Source: Clostridia bacterium
Lineage (GTDB): Bacteria > Bacillota > Clostridia > Lachnospirales > Lachnospiraceae
DNA length: 64,000 bases
Direction of reading: 5' to 3'
Assembly: GCA_910574255.1 (NCBI GenBank)
Contig: CAJTAK010000005.1
Coordinates: 209,184 to 273,183 of the forward strand
In this document: positions 1 to 7,640 of the stretch, one piece after another
Position numbering within the stretch: the stretch's first letter is position 1
Layout: every line of letters begins with the position of its first letter
The notes under the pieces: generated by a model
Told to the model about the DNA's origin: nothing
The model's database searches: none
What the model saw: only the letters and a program-made list of their open reading frames with translations
Translations under genes and position numbers: made by a program

Positions 1-343
1 TGTCCTTTTGGAGATCCACAAAGGGGATACCATAGGCATCACAGATGCGGTCATAGCCAAATGCATGGAAGGAACGAGAGGTACGCTCTCCAACCCAGGA
101 GCTTTCCATCACTGTAATGTGAGAAAAACCATGTTTTTGCAGATATTCAATGGTTCCAGCGGTTAGCTCTCCATGAGTGGTGGCTCCAAGGGAAGGATCC
201 TTGGCACAGATCAGGTTTGGTTTTAATCCAATATGTTTTTTGGTGCTGCCAATAGCTGCTGCCAGCTCTGCAGCTTCCAAAAGCTGCAAGGTCATTTCCT
301 TATAGTTTGTTCCGTGAATAATGAAAATATCTTTTTTGTTCAT
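1..343 (-). CDS. DUF362 family protein, 5' part only
   Basis: The gene starts at the ATG on the minus strand at 343 and runs off the left edge, so only about 114 N-terminal residues are visible. They contain the pattern typical of DUF362 proteins: IGLKPNLI near residue 38, then GATTHGE, a helix ending in YLQKHGF, VMESSW, and FGYDRICDAYGIP. A good ribosome site (AGGAGGTT at 353-360) and a sigma-A promoter (367-395) support the start. Members of the family often carry iron-sulfur domains further downstream, but that part is not in the window and the physiological role is unknown. The promoter inside the adjacent invertible segment points toward this gene in the orientation seen here. Confidence 0.8.
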   Translation of the reverse strand, partial: MNKKDIFIIHGTNYKEMTLQLLEAAELAAAIGSTKKHIGLKPNLICAKDPSLGATTHGELTAGTIEYLQKHGFSHITVMESSWVGERTSRSFHAFGYDRICDAYGIPFVDLQKD

Positions 344-366
344 AGGTATCATAACCTCCTGTTCTG

Positions 367-395
367 ATTATATAATAGTTTATATTTTCTGGCAA
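367..395 (-). promoter_or_regulatory. Sigma-A promoter of the DUF362 gene
   Basis: On the minus strand, TTGCCA (390-395) and TATAAT (367-372) are separated by exactly 17 bases, close to the sigma-A consensus. The start codon lies 24 bases beyond the -10 box. Confidence 0.7.
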
Positions 396-589
396 ATGGA
401 AGGAGAGCGTTTATATAATTTAGCCTGTTGTGCCGCTTAAATAACCAGTGCTGCATTCTTTGCACAAAGTACTAAAAAAGCCCCAAATATATCTATGAAA
501 TTGGTGAGCCAGTTCATAAGCTTTGGGAAAAATTTGATGTAAGGATAGGGGAGAAAATAGGAAAATTAGTAGAAAAAGATATAAATAAG

Positions 590-614
590 TTCGTAGAGTA
601 ACCTGCTCTACGAA
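590..614 (+). repeat. Left inverted recombination-like site
   Basis: The site consists of the 9-base arm TTCGTAGAG, the 7-base spacer TAACCTG, and the 9-base arm CTCTACGAA. Inverted 9-bp arms around a 7-bp asymmetric core match the layout of tyrosine-recombinase core sites. The copy at 821-845 is its exact reverse complement. The match stops at the site edges. Confidence 0.7.
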
Positions 615-639
615 TTTATTTTTGTGTTTAACGTTTATT

Positions 640-668
640 ATTATAACCAGATCTAGAATTATTTTCAA
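640..668 (-). promoter_or_regulatory. Strong promoter inside the invertible segment, facing left
   Basis: On the minus strand, TTGAAA (663-668) and TATAAT (640-645) are spaced by 17 bases. In this assembly it fires away from the polysaccharide operon, toward the DUF362 gene. Inversion between the two 25-bp sites would place it at about 767-795, facing the first NusG-like gene. The forward strand has a TATAAT at 711-716 but no convincing -35 box, so the orientation seen may be the OFF state. Confidence 0.65.
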
Positions 669-745
669 TATAAATTATAAATTTTCGTCGGATTCGTCGG
701 TTTACTCTTTTATAATCCCTGTTTTCTAGTAGATTTTTTGAAGCA

Positions 746-1417
746 ATGTGCACTTTGGACATGCAGTCACGTAAAAAAATTACAAAATTTCCCAAAAAAG
801 TCTTATATTCTCCTTTCGATTTCGTAGAGCAGGTTACTCTACGAAAAAATGCAGAAGCAGCAAGGCTCTTAGATACTGAAAGAGCTGCGGTACAGAAAGG
901 GGTCCTTGATATCTGGTATGTGCTTTATTGTCCGAATCAAAAGGAAGAAGATCTGCTCTATGCCTGTAAGCAGCATTTGACCGGAGCGGCTCTTAAGGAT
1001 GCCTTTGTGTTCACCTATGACCGCATGCGGCGGTACGGCGGTGCCTGGCATCTGGAGCGGCAGCTGTTGTTTCCTCATTATCTGTTCCTAGAGAGCAAAG
1101 ACGAAGAGGAGCTGGCGGAAGAATTAAAGAGGTATTCCCCTGTGTTTTCGGTGTTTGAGAGCGGCGGAAAGCTGATTCGGGTGGAGCCGGAGGAAGAGGA
1201 GCTCCTGCGGATGCTCTGCGGAGAGGGCCATCACTCGCAGATGTCCCGGGGATATATCCGGGATGGACAGACCGTAGTGACGGAAGGGCCGCTTCGGGGC
1301 AGGGAGAATCTGATCCGGAGGATTGACCGGCATAAGAGGATTGCCCGGGTGGGAATGCCGTCTGCGGGACGCCTTCGGGAGATGCAGGTTGGGTTGGAGA
1401 TTGTGTCGAAGAGCTAG
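746..1417 (+). CDS. LoaP/NusG-family antiterminator (first copy)
   Basis: This is a specialised NusG paralog expected to ride with RNA polymerase and allow read-through of the long polysaccharide operon. The NGN domain begins at WYVLYC (about residue 57), with FPHYLFLES in its centre. A KOW-like end follows at GYIRDGQTVVTEGPLRGREN. The frame is open back to an ATG at 746, but the first 55 codons cross the inverted-repeat site and resemble no NusG sequence. A ribosome-site-like AAAGGGG lies 8 bases before an ATC codon (911) exactly where homologs have ATG. True initiation (ATG 746, ATC 911 or GTG 920) is therefore unsettled. It heads the operon next to the putative invertible promoter. Confidence 0.8.
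   Translation: MCTLDMQSRKKITKFPKKVLYSPFDFVEQVTLRKNAEAARLLDTERAAVQKGVLDIWYVLYCPNQKEEDLLYACKQHLTGAALKDAFVFTYDRMRRYGGAWHLERQLLFPHYLFLESKDEEELAEELKRYSPVFSVFESGGKLIRVEPEEEELLRMLCGEGHHSQMSRGYIRDGQTVVTEGPLRGRENLIRRIDRHKRIARVGMPSAGRLREMQVGLEIVSKS
821..845 (-). repeat. Right inverted recombination-like site
   Basis: This is the reverse complement of 590-614: the same 9-base arms, with spacer CAGGTTA on the plus strand. It lies within the open frame of the first NusG-like gene, upstream of the conserved NGN core. Confidence 0.7.
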
Positions 1418-1490
1418 TACAACCTTGCACAAATAACAGTGAGTTCTGCACTTGCTATCTATGCGATGCTGTACTAGAGAAAAAGCATCA

Positions 1491-1524
1491 TACCTGCTCT
1501 GCAGTTTAGACTGCGGAGCAGGTA
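1491..1524 (+). promoter_or_regulatory. 15-bp hairpin between the two NusG-like genes
   Basis: The arms TACCTGCTCTGCAGT and ACTGCGGAGCAGGTA pair with one G-U and leave a 4-base loop (TTAG). No T-run follows, so it is not an intrinsic terminator. LoaP proteins are known to bind RNA hairpins in the leaders of their target operons, so this is a candidate LoaP recognition element. That link is inference. Confidence 0.5.
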
Positions 1525-1659
1525 GAAGTGTGTAATAAGGAAAAAGATTGATTTGGGGTATGGGCCGCAAAATGGCGAAGCATGCCCATTTTCAGGAAAA
1601 ACATTTAGCTAATATATGCAGGTTTCTCTGATGTATCGCCATGAAAGGAAAATTGGGAT

Positions 1660-2175
1660 ATGTGGTATGCTATACAGACGCTTACAGGCAAGGAAGAAAG
1701 AGCAATAAAAGAGATTGAGAAGATGGTAGACCGCCGAGTGTATGAAAAGTGCTTTTTACTGAAGCGGGAAGCGGTCTGGCGCATTCAGGGGACATGCAAA
1801 ATACACATAGAACCTCTTTTCCCAGGCTATATTTTTGTCCGAACACAGAATCCTGGAGAATTCTGCAGGCAGTTAAAAGCAGTTCCGGAGTATACAAGGA
1901 TTTTAGGGAAAGAAGAAAGTGGATTTTATCCTGTTTCTGAAGACGAGGAACTGTTTCTAAAGCGATTGCTGAATAAAGATACCGAGGATACAGTACGGCT
2001 CTCACCGGCAATTGTGGATGAAGATGGAACGATTACAGGATGCGGCAAGCCTCTTAAGCCGTATCTGGAATATATGATTAAGAAGAGGATTCGTTTAAGA
2101 TATGTGATCATTCGTGTTCATTTATTTGGCAGGGACAGGGAGATTCTGCTTGGAATAAAGCTGGAGGGAGACTGA
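1660..2175 (+). CDS. loaP: LoaP/NusG-family antiterminator (second copy)
   Basis: This 171-residue NusG paralog starts MWYAIQTLTGKEE, the usual LoaP N-terminus. It continues with the NGN core FPGYIFVRTQ near residue 55 and a C-terminal KOW-like segment ending GRDREILLGIKLEGD. It has a proper ATG preceded by GAAAGGA. The protein is expected to bind elongating RNA polymerase and prevent premature termination across the downstream glycan genes. Two LoaP-like genes in tandem at the head of one operon are unusual. The second lies beyond the first intergenic hairpin and is followed by another hairpin. Confidence 0.85.
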   Translation: MWYAIQTLTGKEERAIKEIEKMVDRRVYEKCFLLKREAVWRIQGTCKIHIEPLFPGYIFVRTQNPGEFCRQLKAVPEYTRILGKEESGFYPVSEDEELFLKRLLNKDTEDTVRLSPAIVDEDGTITGCGKPLKPYLEYMIKKRIRLRYVIIRVHLFGRDREILLGIKLEGD

Positions 2176-2212
2176 TGCATTCTGAAATAATGTCTGATTC
2201 ATAAGCGATAAA

Positions 2213-2246
2213 GCAGGCAGGGATCCATGTATATATGTCTGCCTGC
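2213..2246 (+). promoter_or_regulatory. Hairpin after the second NusG-like gene
   Basis: Perfect 8-base arms GCAGGCAG (2213-2220) and CTGCCTGC (2239-2246) enclose an 18-base loop. No T-run follows. Each NusG-like gene is thus followed by a GC-rich hairpin with CTGC in its arms. It could be a LoaP recognition element or an mRNA processing structure. Confidence 0.4.
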
Positions 2247-2277
2247 AATAGTATAGAAGAAAAGGAACAAAGTAATT

Positions 2278-3573
2278 ATGGTAATTGAAAGATTTCCGGA
2301 AAAAGTGTGGCTTTCCTCGCCGACCATGCACGGGGATGAAAAGAAATATATGCTCGAAGCCTATGAAACCAACTGGATGAGCACGGTGGGGGAAAATATC
2401 AACGAATTGGAGCGCCTGCTCAGCGGATATATCGGTATCGAACACGGTGTGGCGTTAAGCAGCGGCACGGCGGCCCTTCATCTGGCGGTGAAGCTGGCGG
2501 CGGAGCGGTTATACGGCAGTAGTTCAGGGGTATCTACACCGGACGGGCTTGGCAGGGGTGGCAGTCTCTATGGGCGCCGGGTGTTTTGCTCGGATATGAC
2601 CTTTGACGCTACGGTGAATCCTGTTGTTTATGAGGGCGGGGAGCCAGTGTTCATAGATACGGAATATGATACCTGGAATATGTCTCCGGAGGCATTGGAA
2701 CAGGCTTTTCAATTGTATCCGGATGTGAAGCTTGTAATTGTGGCACACCTTTATGGGACGCCAGGAAAGATAGAGGAAATTCGGGCGATTTGTGATGCTC
2801 ATAAGGCACTTCTGATTGAGGATGCGGCAGAATCCCTGGGTGCGACGTATCGGGGCAGGCAGACGGGGGTGTTTGGGGACTATAGTATTATCAGTTTTAA
2901 CGGAAATAAGATTATTACGGGATCTTCCGGGGGAATGCTTTTATGCCATTCACAGGAGGATGCGAATAAGGCAAGGAAATGGAGCACTCAGAGCAGAGAG
3001 GCGGCACCCTGGTATCAGCATGAGGAGCTGGGGTATAACTACCGCATGAGCAATGTGATTGCCGGTGTAGTCAGAGGGCAGTTCGGATATCTTTCGGAGC
3101 ATATTGAGCAGAAACGGAAGATTTATGAGAGGTATCGGGAAGGATTTCGGGATCTGCCTGTAAGGATGAATCCCTATGATGAGTTGTCCAGTCAGCCGAA
3201 TTTCTGGCTGAGCTGCCTTTTGATAGATAAGGATGCCATGTGCGAGAGTGTGAGATCCGAGAATCGGTTTTTCTATAAGAGTGAAAACGGGAAGTCGTGT
3301 CCGGATGAGATATTAGAGGCGCTCGGGAATCTGAATGCGGAGGGGAGACCAATCTGGAAACCTATGCATATGCAGCCGGTGTACAGAAGTCATGGGTTTG
3401 TCACTGCAAGTGGGAACGGACGGGCGAAGAGTAATGCTTATATTAAGGAAATGGAAGCTGTGGATGTGGGAGCAGATATTTTTCGGAGAGGGCTGTGTTT
3501 GCCTTCGGATAATAAGATGACGGAAGAGCAGCAGGATGTAATTATTGAAATAATTCACAGGTGTTTTGCATGA
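2278..3573 (+). CDS. DegT/DnrJ/EryC1 family aminotransferase
   Basis: This is a PLP-dependent sugar aminotransferase of 431 residues, expected to convert a keto-sugar nucleotide to an amino sugar. The landmarks are ALSSGTAALHLAV near residue 60, a conserved FIDTEYDTWN, the VAHLYG element, LIEDAAESLGA, and SFNGNKIITGSSGGML carrying the PLP lysine. It resembles the PglE/EpsN group. The 3' end overlaps the next gene as ATGA. No matching 4,6-dehydratase is in the window, so its substrate must be made by genes elsewhere. Confidence 0.85.
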   Translation: MVIERFPEKVWLSSPTMHGDEKKYMLEAYETNWMSTVGENINELERLLSGYIGIEHGVALSSGTAALHLAVKLAAERLYGSSSGVSTPDGLGRGGSLYGRRVFCSDMTFDATVNPVVYEGGEPVFIDTEYDTWNMSPEALEQAFQLYPDVKLVIVAHLYGTPGKIEEIRAICDAHKALLIEDAAESLGATYRGRQTGVFGDYSIISFNGNKIITGSSGGMLLCHSQEDANKARKWSTQSREAAPWYQHEELGYNYRMSNVIAGVVRGQFGYLSEHIEQKRKIYERYREGFRDLPVRMNPYDELSSQPNFWLSCLLIDKDAMCESVRSENRFFYKSENGKSCPDEILEALGNLNAEGRPIWKPMHMQPVYRSHGFVTASGNGRAKSNAYIKEMEAVDVGADIFRRGLCLPSDNKMTEEQQDVIIEIIHRCFA

Positions 3574-4388
3574 AAAGGGTAGTGAGATTTATAACCGCTC
3601 TGGGAGTGGCTTCTTTTACTCTGGGAATTGTTATAAGCTTATTTGAGAAAAGGAAAGACAAAACGGACAAGAGAGAGGATCACCATCCGTTTTACGGCTT
3701 TTATGAAGCATATTTTAAGCGCCCTTTGGATTTTGCCTTGGCATTTCTGGCGTTGGTTTTTCTGGCACCGGTTTTGATGGTTACTGCAGTGCTGGTAAGG
3801 GTGAAGCTGGGCTCTCCTGTTATTTTTTCACAGGAACGTCCGGGAAAGGATGGGCGGATATTCAAGCTTTATAAATTCAGAACCATGACAGAGGAAAAGG
3901 GAGCAGACGGAAAGCTTCTCCCTGACGAGGAAAGACTTACGGATTTTGGAAAAAAGCTGAGGAGCAGTTCTTTGGATGAACTGCCGGAGTTTTTTAATAT
4001 TCTGGCTGGGGACATGTCTTTTGTGGGACCGAGGCCTCTTATGACGGAATATCTTCCGTACTATACAAAGCGGGAACAGCACAGACATGATGTGCGGCCC
4101 GGATTGACAGGACTGGCACAGGTAAATGGGAGAAGCTTTATTTCCTGGGAAGAAATATTTTCTTATGATTTGCAATATGCAGAAAAAGTGACACTGAGGA
4201 ATGACATTGCGATTATCCTGGCAACCGTCAGTAAAGTATTGAAAAAAGAAAATATTGCAGACGCTTCGGCTGTAGAGCAGGATTCGGATGGACAGTGGTA
4301 TGTACAAGTAAATGGCAGGAAACTGCGCCTGCATCAGCCGTTGAATCTGGAAAGAAGGAATATTCATGCTGAGAGAGATTGGCAGTAA
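3570..4388 (+). CDS. Initiating phosphoglycosyl transferase (bacterial sugar transferase)
   Basis: This membrane enzyme would transfer a sugar-1-phosphate to undecaprenyl phosphate and so start the repeat unit. An N-terminal hydrophobic stretch (residues 8-22) and a second one (about 50-75) precede the conserved core: FSQERPGKDGRIFKLYKFRTM, SSLDELPEFFNILAGDMS, FVGPRPL, and RHDVRPGLTGLAQVNGR. I chose the ATG at 3570 because it overlaps the preceding stop as ATGA. A GTG nine bases upstream is in frame but lacks a separate ribosome site. About 40 extra C-terminal residues follow the usual domain end. Confidence 0.88.
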   Translation: MKRVVRFITALGVASFTLGIVISLFEKRKDKTDKREDHHPFYGFYEAYFKRPLDFALAFLALVFLAPVLMVTAVLVRVKLGSPVIFSQERPGKDGRIFKLYKFRTMTEEKGADGKLLPDEERLTDFGKKLRSSSLDELPEFFNILAGDMSFVGPRPLMTEYLPYYTKREQHRHDVRPGLTGLAQVNGRSFISWEEIFSYDLQYAEKVTLRNDIAIILATVSKVLKKENIADASAVEQDSDGQWYVQVNGRKLRLHQPLNLERRNIHAERDWQ

Positions 4389-5457
4389 CTTTTGGATGGA
4401 TCCCACTGACAGATATGATGAGGCGGTTAACATTACACCAGAAATGTTTGGAATAAGGGGGAGCGATTATACATGGCTCTCTACAGGACGCTCTGCTATA
4501 TCTATGGCAATCGATGAGGTAGAAAAGCGAAATCCTTGCATAGAACGTATTGCATTAGTACCTTCCTATACGTGTGATACGGTAATTGCTCCATTTTTAC
4601 AGGCCGATTATAAAGTGGAAACTCTTGCAGTGGATGGACGGCTCTGCATAAAGGGCGGGGAACTGCTGGATGCGGCAAAAAATGCAAATGCCGGTATTAT
4701 ACTGCTTCATCACTATTTTGGATTTAACACAATACCAGGATGGAAGGATGTAAAGAAAAAAATCGAAGCTCTAGGCATAGTGGTTATTGAAGATCGGACA
4801 CAATGCCTGTATAGCAGTTTCGAAACGCTGGATGCGGATTATGTTGTAGGAAGTATAAGAAAATGGCATGGTGTTCCGGATGGAGGCTTTCTTGTCTGCA
4901 GGGAAGGGAGTCTGAGTAATAAACCCGAAGAATCGGATTTGATTTTAGAGCAGGCAAAAAAGAAAGCAGCAATTTTGAAATATAATTATTTGTATCATCA
5001 ACAGGGGACAAAAGATCAATTTTTGGATGCTTTTGCAAAAGCAGAAAGTATTCTGGACATTCAGACAAAAAGATATGCAATAAGCGATACGTCTCTGCAG
5101 ATGCAGGCATGTCTGGATGCAGAAGGACTAAAGGAAAAAAGAAGACAAAATTATGCATATCTGTTGGAGCATCTTACAGGTATGGAAAGCATATCCTTTC
5201 TGTTTCCGGAACTACCGAAAGAAATAACGCCATTGTACTGTCCGATACTCACTATGGATAGGGTAAGAGTTCAAAGCCATTTAAGGGATTCTGCCATTTA
5301 TGCTCCTGTTATCTGGCCAAAAAGTGAAAAATTGCCTGAAATAAATGGAAAGGCAGATGTCTTGTATACAAGTATGCTGTGCATTCCGATTGACCAGAGA
5401 TACGGAAGTGAAGAGATGAAGAAAATAACAGAGTGTTTATATAGATGCTTTGAGTAA
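4366..5457 (+). CDS. DegT-like PLP aminotransferase family protein
   Basis: This 363-residue protein has the fold-type I pattern of DegT enzymes: LSTGRSAISMAI near residue 39, ALVPSYTCDTVI, LLHHYFG, VVIEDRTQCLYSS, and VGSIRKWHGVPDGGFL with a candidate PLP lysine. The sequence is divergent from the two other DegT proteins of the operon (2278 and 11215). Its reaction is probably transamination or dehydration of a sugar or small metabolite, but the substrate cannot be told. It overlaps the preceding gene by 23 bases and is followed by two GNATs, an ATP-grasp ligase and a FemAB-like transferase, so it may supply an amino-compound for glycan decoration. Confidence 0.7.
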   Translation: MLREIGSNFWMDPTDRYDEAVNITPEMFGIRGSDYTWLSTGRSAISMAIDEVEKRNPCIERIALVPSYTCDTVIAPFLQADYKVETLAVDGRLCIKGGELLDAAKNANAGIILLHHYFGFNTIPGWKDVKKKIEALGIVVIEDRTQCLYSSFETLDADYVVGSIRKWHGVPDGGFLVCREGSLSNKPEESDLILEQAKKKAAILKYNYLYHQQGTKDQFLDAFAKAESILDIQTKRYAISDTSLQMQACLDAEGLKEKRRQNYAYLLEHLTGMESISFLFPELPKEITPLYCPILTMDRVRVQSHLRDSAIYAPVIWPKSEKLPEINGKADVLYTSMLCIPIDQRYGSEEMKKITECLYRCFE

Positions 5458-5470
5458 CGGGGAATCGAAA

Positions 5471-6007
5471 ATGAAGATAGAATGCTTAGACGAAATAAAG
5501 ACAGGATGGATGACTTGGGAAGAGATTCAGCCGTATAAAGAGCAGCTGATAGATTTGGAGCTTGAATTAATGATCCAATATCATTATCCGGATTGGGATA
5601 TTCCGCGTTCATATCCGGAACAGAAGGTGTGTGAATTAGAGCAGCATATAAAGAATGGAAACACATTTTTTTGGGGTGCAGTATCACGAGGGATGCTGAT
5701 GGGATATTATTGGGCATATACTGCGCCATTTATAAATAAAAAGCGTTGGTGTCTGCGCTCTGTAATATTTAGAAAAGAATGCCAGGGTATGGGATTGGGA
5801 GGAATGGCAATTAGGGAAGGATTGCAAAAAGCAAAATCAATAGGTTGTGATGAGGCTGTAACGGAGTATGTGCCTGTAAATACAAATGCTGCCAGAGTAT
5901 ATGAGAAAGCAGGATATGAAATATCAAGGATAGAGGTCGTAAAGAAATTGGAGGATAAAGAAATGTCTGAAGAAAAGACCAAGGAAAAGAAAGTATTGGG
6001 GGGGTAA
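5471..6007 (+). CDS. GNAT family N-acetyltransferase
   Basis: This GNAT protein has the acetyl-CoA motif QGMGLGGMAIREGL near residue 110 and the usual C-terminal NTNAARVYEKAGYE. It would acetylate an amino sugar or amino acid used in the polysaccharide. I chose the ATG at 5471, which has GGGGAA upstream; an in-frame TTG at 5450 overlaps the previous gene. The lysine- and glutamate-rich tail after residue 155 is probably unstructured. Confidence 0.78.
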   Translation: MKIECLDEIKTGWMTWEEIQPYKEQLIDLELELMIQYHYPDWDIPRSYPEQKVCELEQHIKNGNTFFWGAVSRGMLMGYYWAYTAPFINKKRWCLRSVIFRKECQGMGLGGMAIREGLQKAKSIGCDEAVTEYVPVNTNAARVYEKAGYEISRIEVVKKLEDKEMSEEKTKEKKVLGG

Positions 6008-6015
6008 TAGTAAAA

Positions 6016-6456
6016 ATGACTGCTGATATGTGTGAACAATATCATACCATATTAGCAGAATTTTATTATAAAAACATGAAATCCTGTGTTTTTACAGAGG
6101 CATACGTATTTGCCGAAGCAGAGAATAAAATTAAGGAGTTGGTAACATATCTCAAAGAAGGGGAGGCTTATGTATTTGGTTATTTAGCTGATAACCAGTT
6201 GGTTGGCTATGTATGGGGATACATTCACAACTTTCGTGAAGAACAAAGAATCTATGTGAACGAGATACATGTTAAGGAAGAATGGAGATCTTGCGGGATA
6301 GGAAAACAATTACTGAATGAGATAGAAAAAGAGGCAGAGATTCATAAGATTAAAGCACTGTACATTCATGCGGAGGCAGGTAATGAGAAAGCTATTAAAT
6401 TATATAAAAAAGAAGGATTTAAAATAGAACGGGTACAATTGAGGAAGTCATTGTAA
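6016..6456 (+). CDS. GNAT family N-acetyltransferase
   Basis: A compact GNAT enzyme of 146 residues. VNEIHVKEEWRSCGIGKQLL (about residues 76-95) is the acetyl-CoA binding motif and EAGNEKAIKLYKKEGFK the typical end. It begins 9 bases after the previous GNAT. The pair probably acts on related acceptors; the substrate is unknown. Confidence 0.78.
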   Translation: MTADMCEQYHTILAEFYYKNMKSCVFTEAYVFAEAENKIKELVTYLKEGEAYVFGYLADNQLVGYVWGYIHNFREEQRIYVNEIHVKEEWRSCGIGKQLLNEIEKEAEIHKIKALYIHAEAGNEKAIKLYKKEGFKIERVQLRKSL

Positions 6457-6500
6457 AGAGAAAAGAGTATAATAACCCAGATATTAAGGGAAGGAGAGTT

Positions 6501-7637
6501 ATGGACAAGATTGCAATCATTGGTTCCGGCATTCTTGCTAAAGCGATTGCAGAACGCGCCAGGGAATTGAATATAGAGTCACATTGCTTTTCGTGGGACA
6601 GCCACGACATCGCATGTTCTTTTGTAGATTTCTTTCATCAAGTTAATATCTTTGAGGTAGATGAGATAACAGAAATTTGCAGAAAGGAAGGAATTTATGG
6701 TGTTATAGCAACAACCGAACTGACGATCCTTCCGGCGGCAAAGATAGCGGACAGGCTGGGATTGAATGGAAATCCGATCTGTGTGTCGGAGAAAATTACA
6801 AATAAATATGTGACAAGAGATAAGGTAAGGAATGTGGAGCTTATGAAGCAGCCGAAATACTGCGAATATGTATCCGGGAATATTCCAAAGATAGACGGCT
6901 ATCCGGTTATTGTTAAGCCGGTAGCGGCAGGCGGAAAAAGAGGAATTCATGTTGTTTACTCAAAGGACGAAATTGCGGATGCAGTAACAGATGCCCTCAG
7001 CTATTCTAAGGTTGATGGAGTTTTGATTGAAGAGTATCTTGCCAGGGGCAGGGAATATTCTGTCGAAAGTCTTTCATATAAAGGTAAGCATTATGTTGTT
7101 CAGGTTACCCAGAAAGACAGCTCAGGGCCTCCGCACTGCAATGAACTCGGACATCATCAGCCGGCAGAATTGGAAGCCGGAATGCGTGGCAAGATAGATA
7201 AAGCCATTTCTGAAATGTTGACAGCAGTAGGGATTATGAACGGGCCATGCCACACGGAAATTAAGATTATCGGTGATGACATCTATTTGATTGAAATAAA
7301 CGGAAGGCCCGGAGGTGATCACATAACAGAACCTCTGACAGAACTGAGTACCGGATATCCTTTTCTCTCTGCCATTATATGGATTGCGTTAAACCAGTTT
7401 GAAGGACATGAGCCGGTCCGTTTGGAAGAGAACTATTGCGGAATTTATTTTGTGACAGAAGAAACGGCATATCTGAAACCGCTGTTTGACAGGTGTGAAG
7501 AATATTCATGGCTGTATAAAAAGAACAAAATAAGTGATGAGCCATCCAGGATTGTTTTCAATGATGAAGACAATCTTAATTATTTTATTTATTTCAGCAG
7601 AGATAAAAAACCGGATATTGCCGGGTTATTGGGGTGA
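6501..7637 (+). CDS. ATP-grasp carboxylate-amine ligase
   Basis: This 378-residue protein has an N-terminal Rossmann-like part (KIAIIGSGILAKAIAERA) and an ATP-grasp domain. YPVIVKPVAAGGKRGIH (about residues 133-149), VLIEEYLARGREYSVES, and the magnesium-binding end LIEINGRPGGDH are visible. ATP-grasp enzymes form amide or ester bonds through an acylphosphate. GGAAGGAG precedes the ATG by the right distance. Its position beside a FemAB-like aminoacyl transferase and two GNATs suggests that the glycan carries an amino acid or dipeptide substituent. Confidence 0.8.
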   Translation: MDKIAIIGSGILAKAIAERARELNIESHCFSWDSHDIACSFVDFFHQVNIFEVDEITEICRKEGIYGVIATTELTILPAAKIADRLGLNGNPICVSEKITNKYVTRDKVRNVELMKQPKYCEYVSGNIPKIDGYPVIVKPVAAGGKRGIHVVYSKDEIADAVTDALSYSKVDGVLIEEYLARGREYSVESLSYKGKHYVVQVTQKDSSGPPHCNELGHHQPAELEAGMRGKIDKAISEMLTAVGIMNGPCHTEIKIIGDDIYLIEINGRPGGDHITEPLTELSTGYPFLSAIIWIALNQFEGHEPVRLEENYCGIYFVTEETAYLKPLFDRCEEYSWLYKKNKISDEPSRIVFNDEDNLNYFIYFSRDKKPDIAGLLG

Positions 7638-7640
7638 AAG

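Larger units (their letters stand above)
590..845. other. Putative invertible promoter segment
   Basis: Two 25-bp sites, at 590-614 and 821-845, are exact reverse complements of each other. Between them lies about 206 bp of AT-rich DNA with a near-consensus promoter directed leftward. The sites read into the NusG-like gene in the same frame (FVEQVTLR) from either side, so inversion would keep that reading frame open. This is the architecture of phase-variable promoters upstream of surface polysaccharide operons. No recombinase gene is visible in the window, so the enzyme would act from elsewhere. Confidence 0.6.

Noticed and set aside
420..668. 82-codon minus-strand frame across the left inverted site
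   Set aside because: Its only start is a TTG that coincides with the -35 box of the promoter inside the invertible segment, so it cannot be translated from that promoter. It is informative only as the alternative upstream frame after inversion.
1491..1524. Intrinsic terminator between the NusG-like genes
   Set aside because: The hairpin is strong but no T-run follows, and the operon continues.
1011..1570. Two minus-strand open frames of 146-148 codons
   Set aside because: Both are shadows of the first NusG-like gene and its downstream hairpin; the composition is Pro/Ser-rich and not protein-like.
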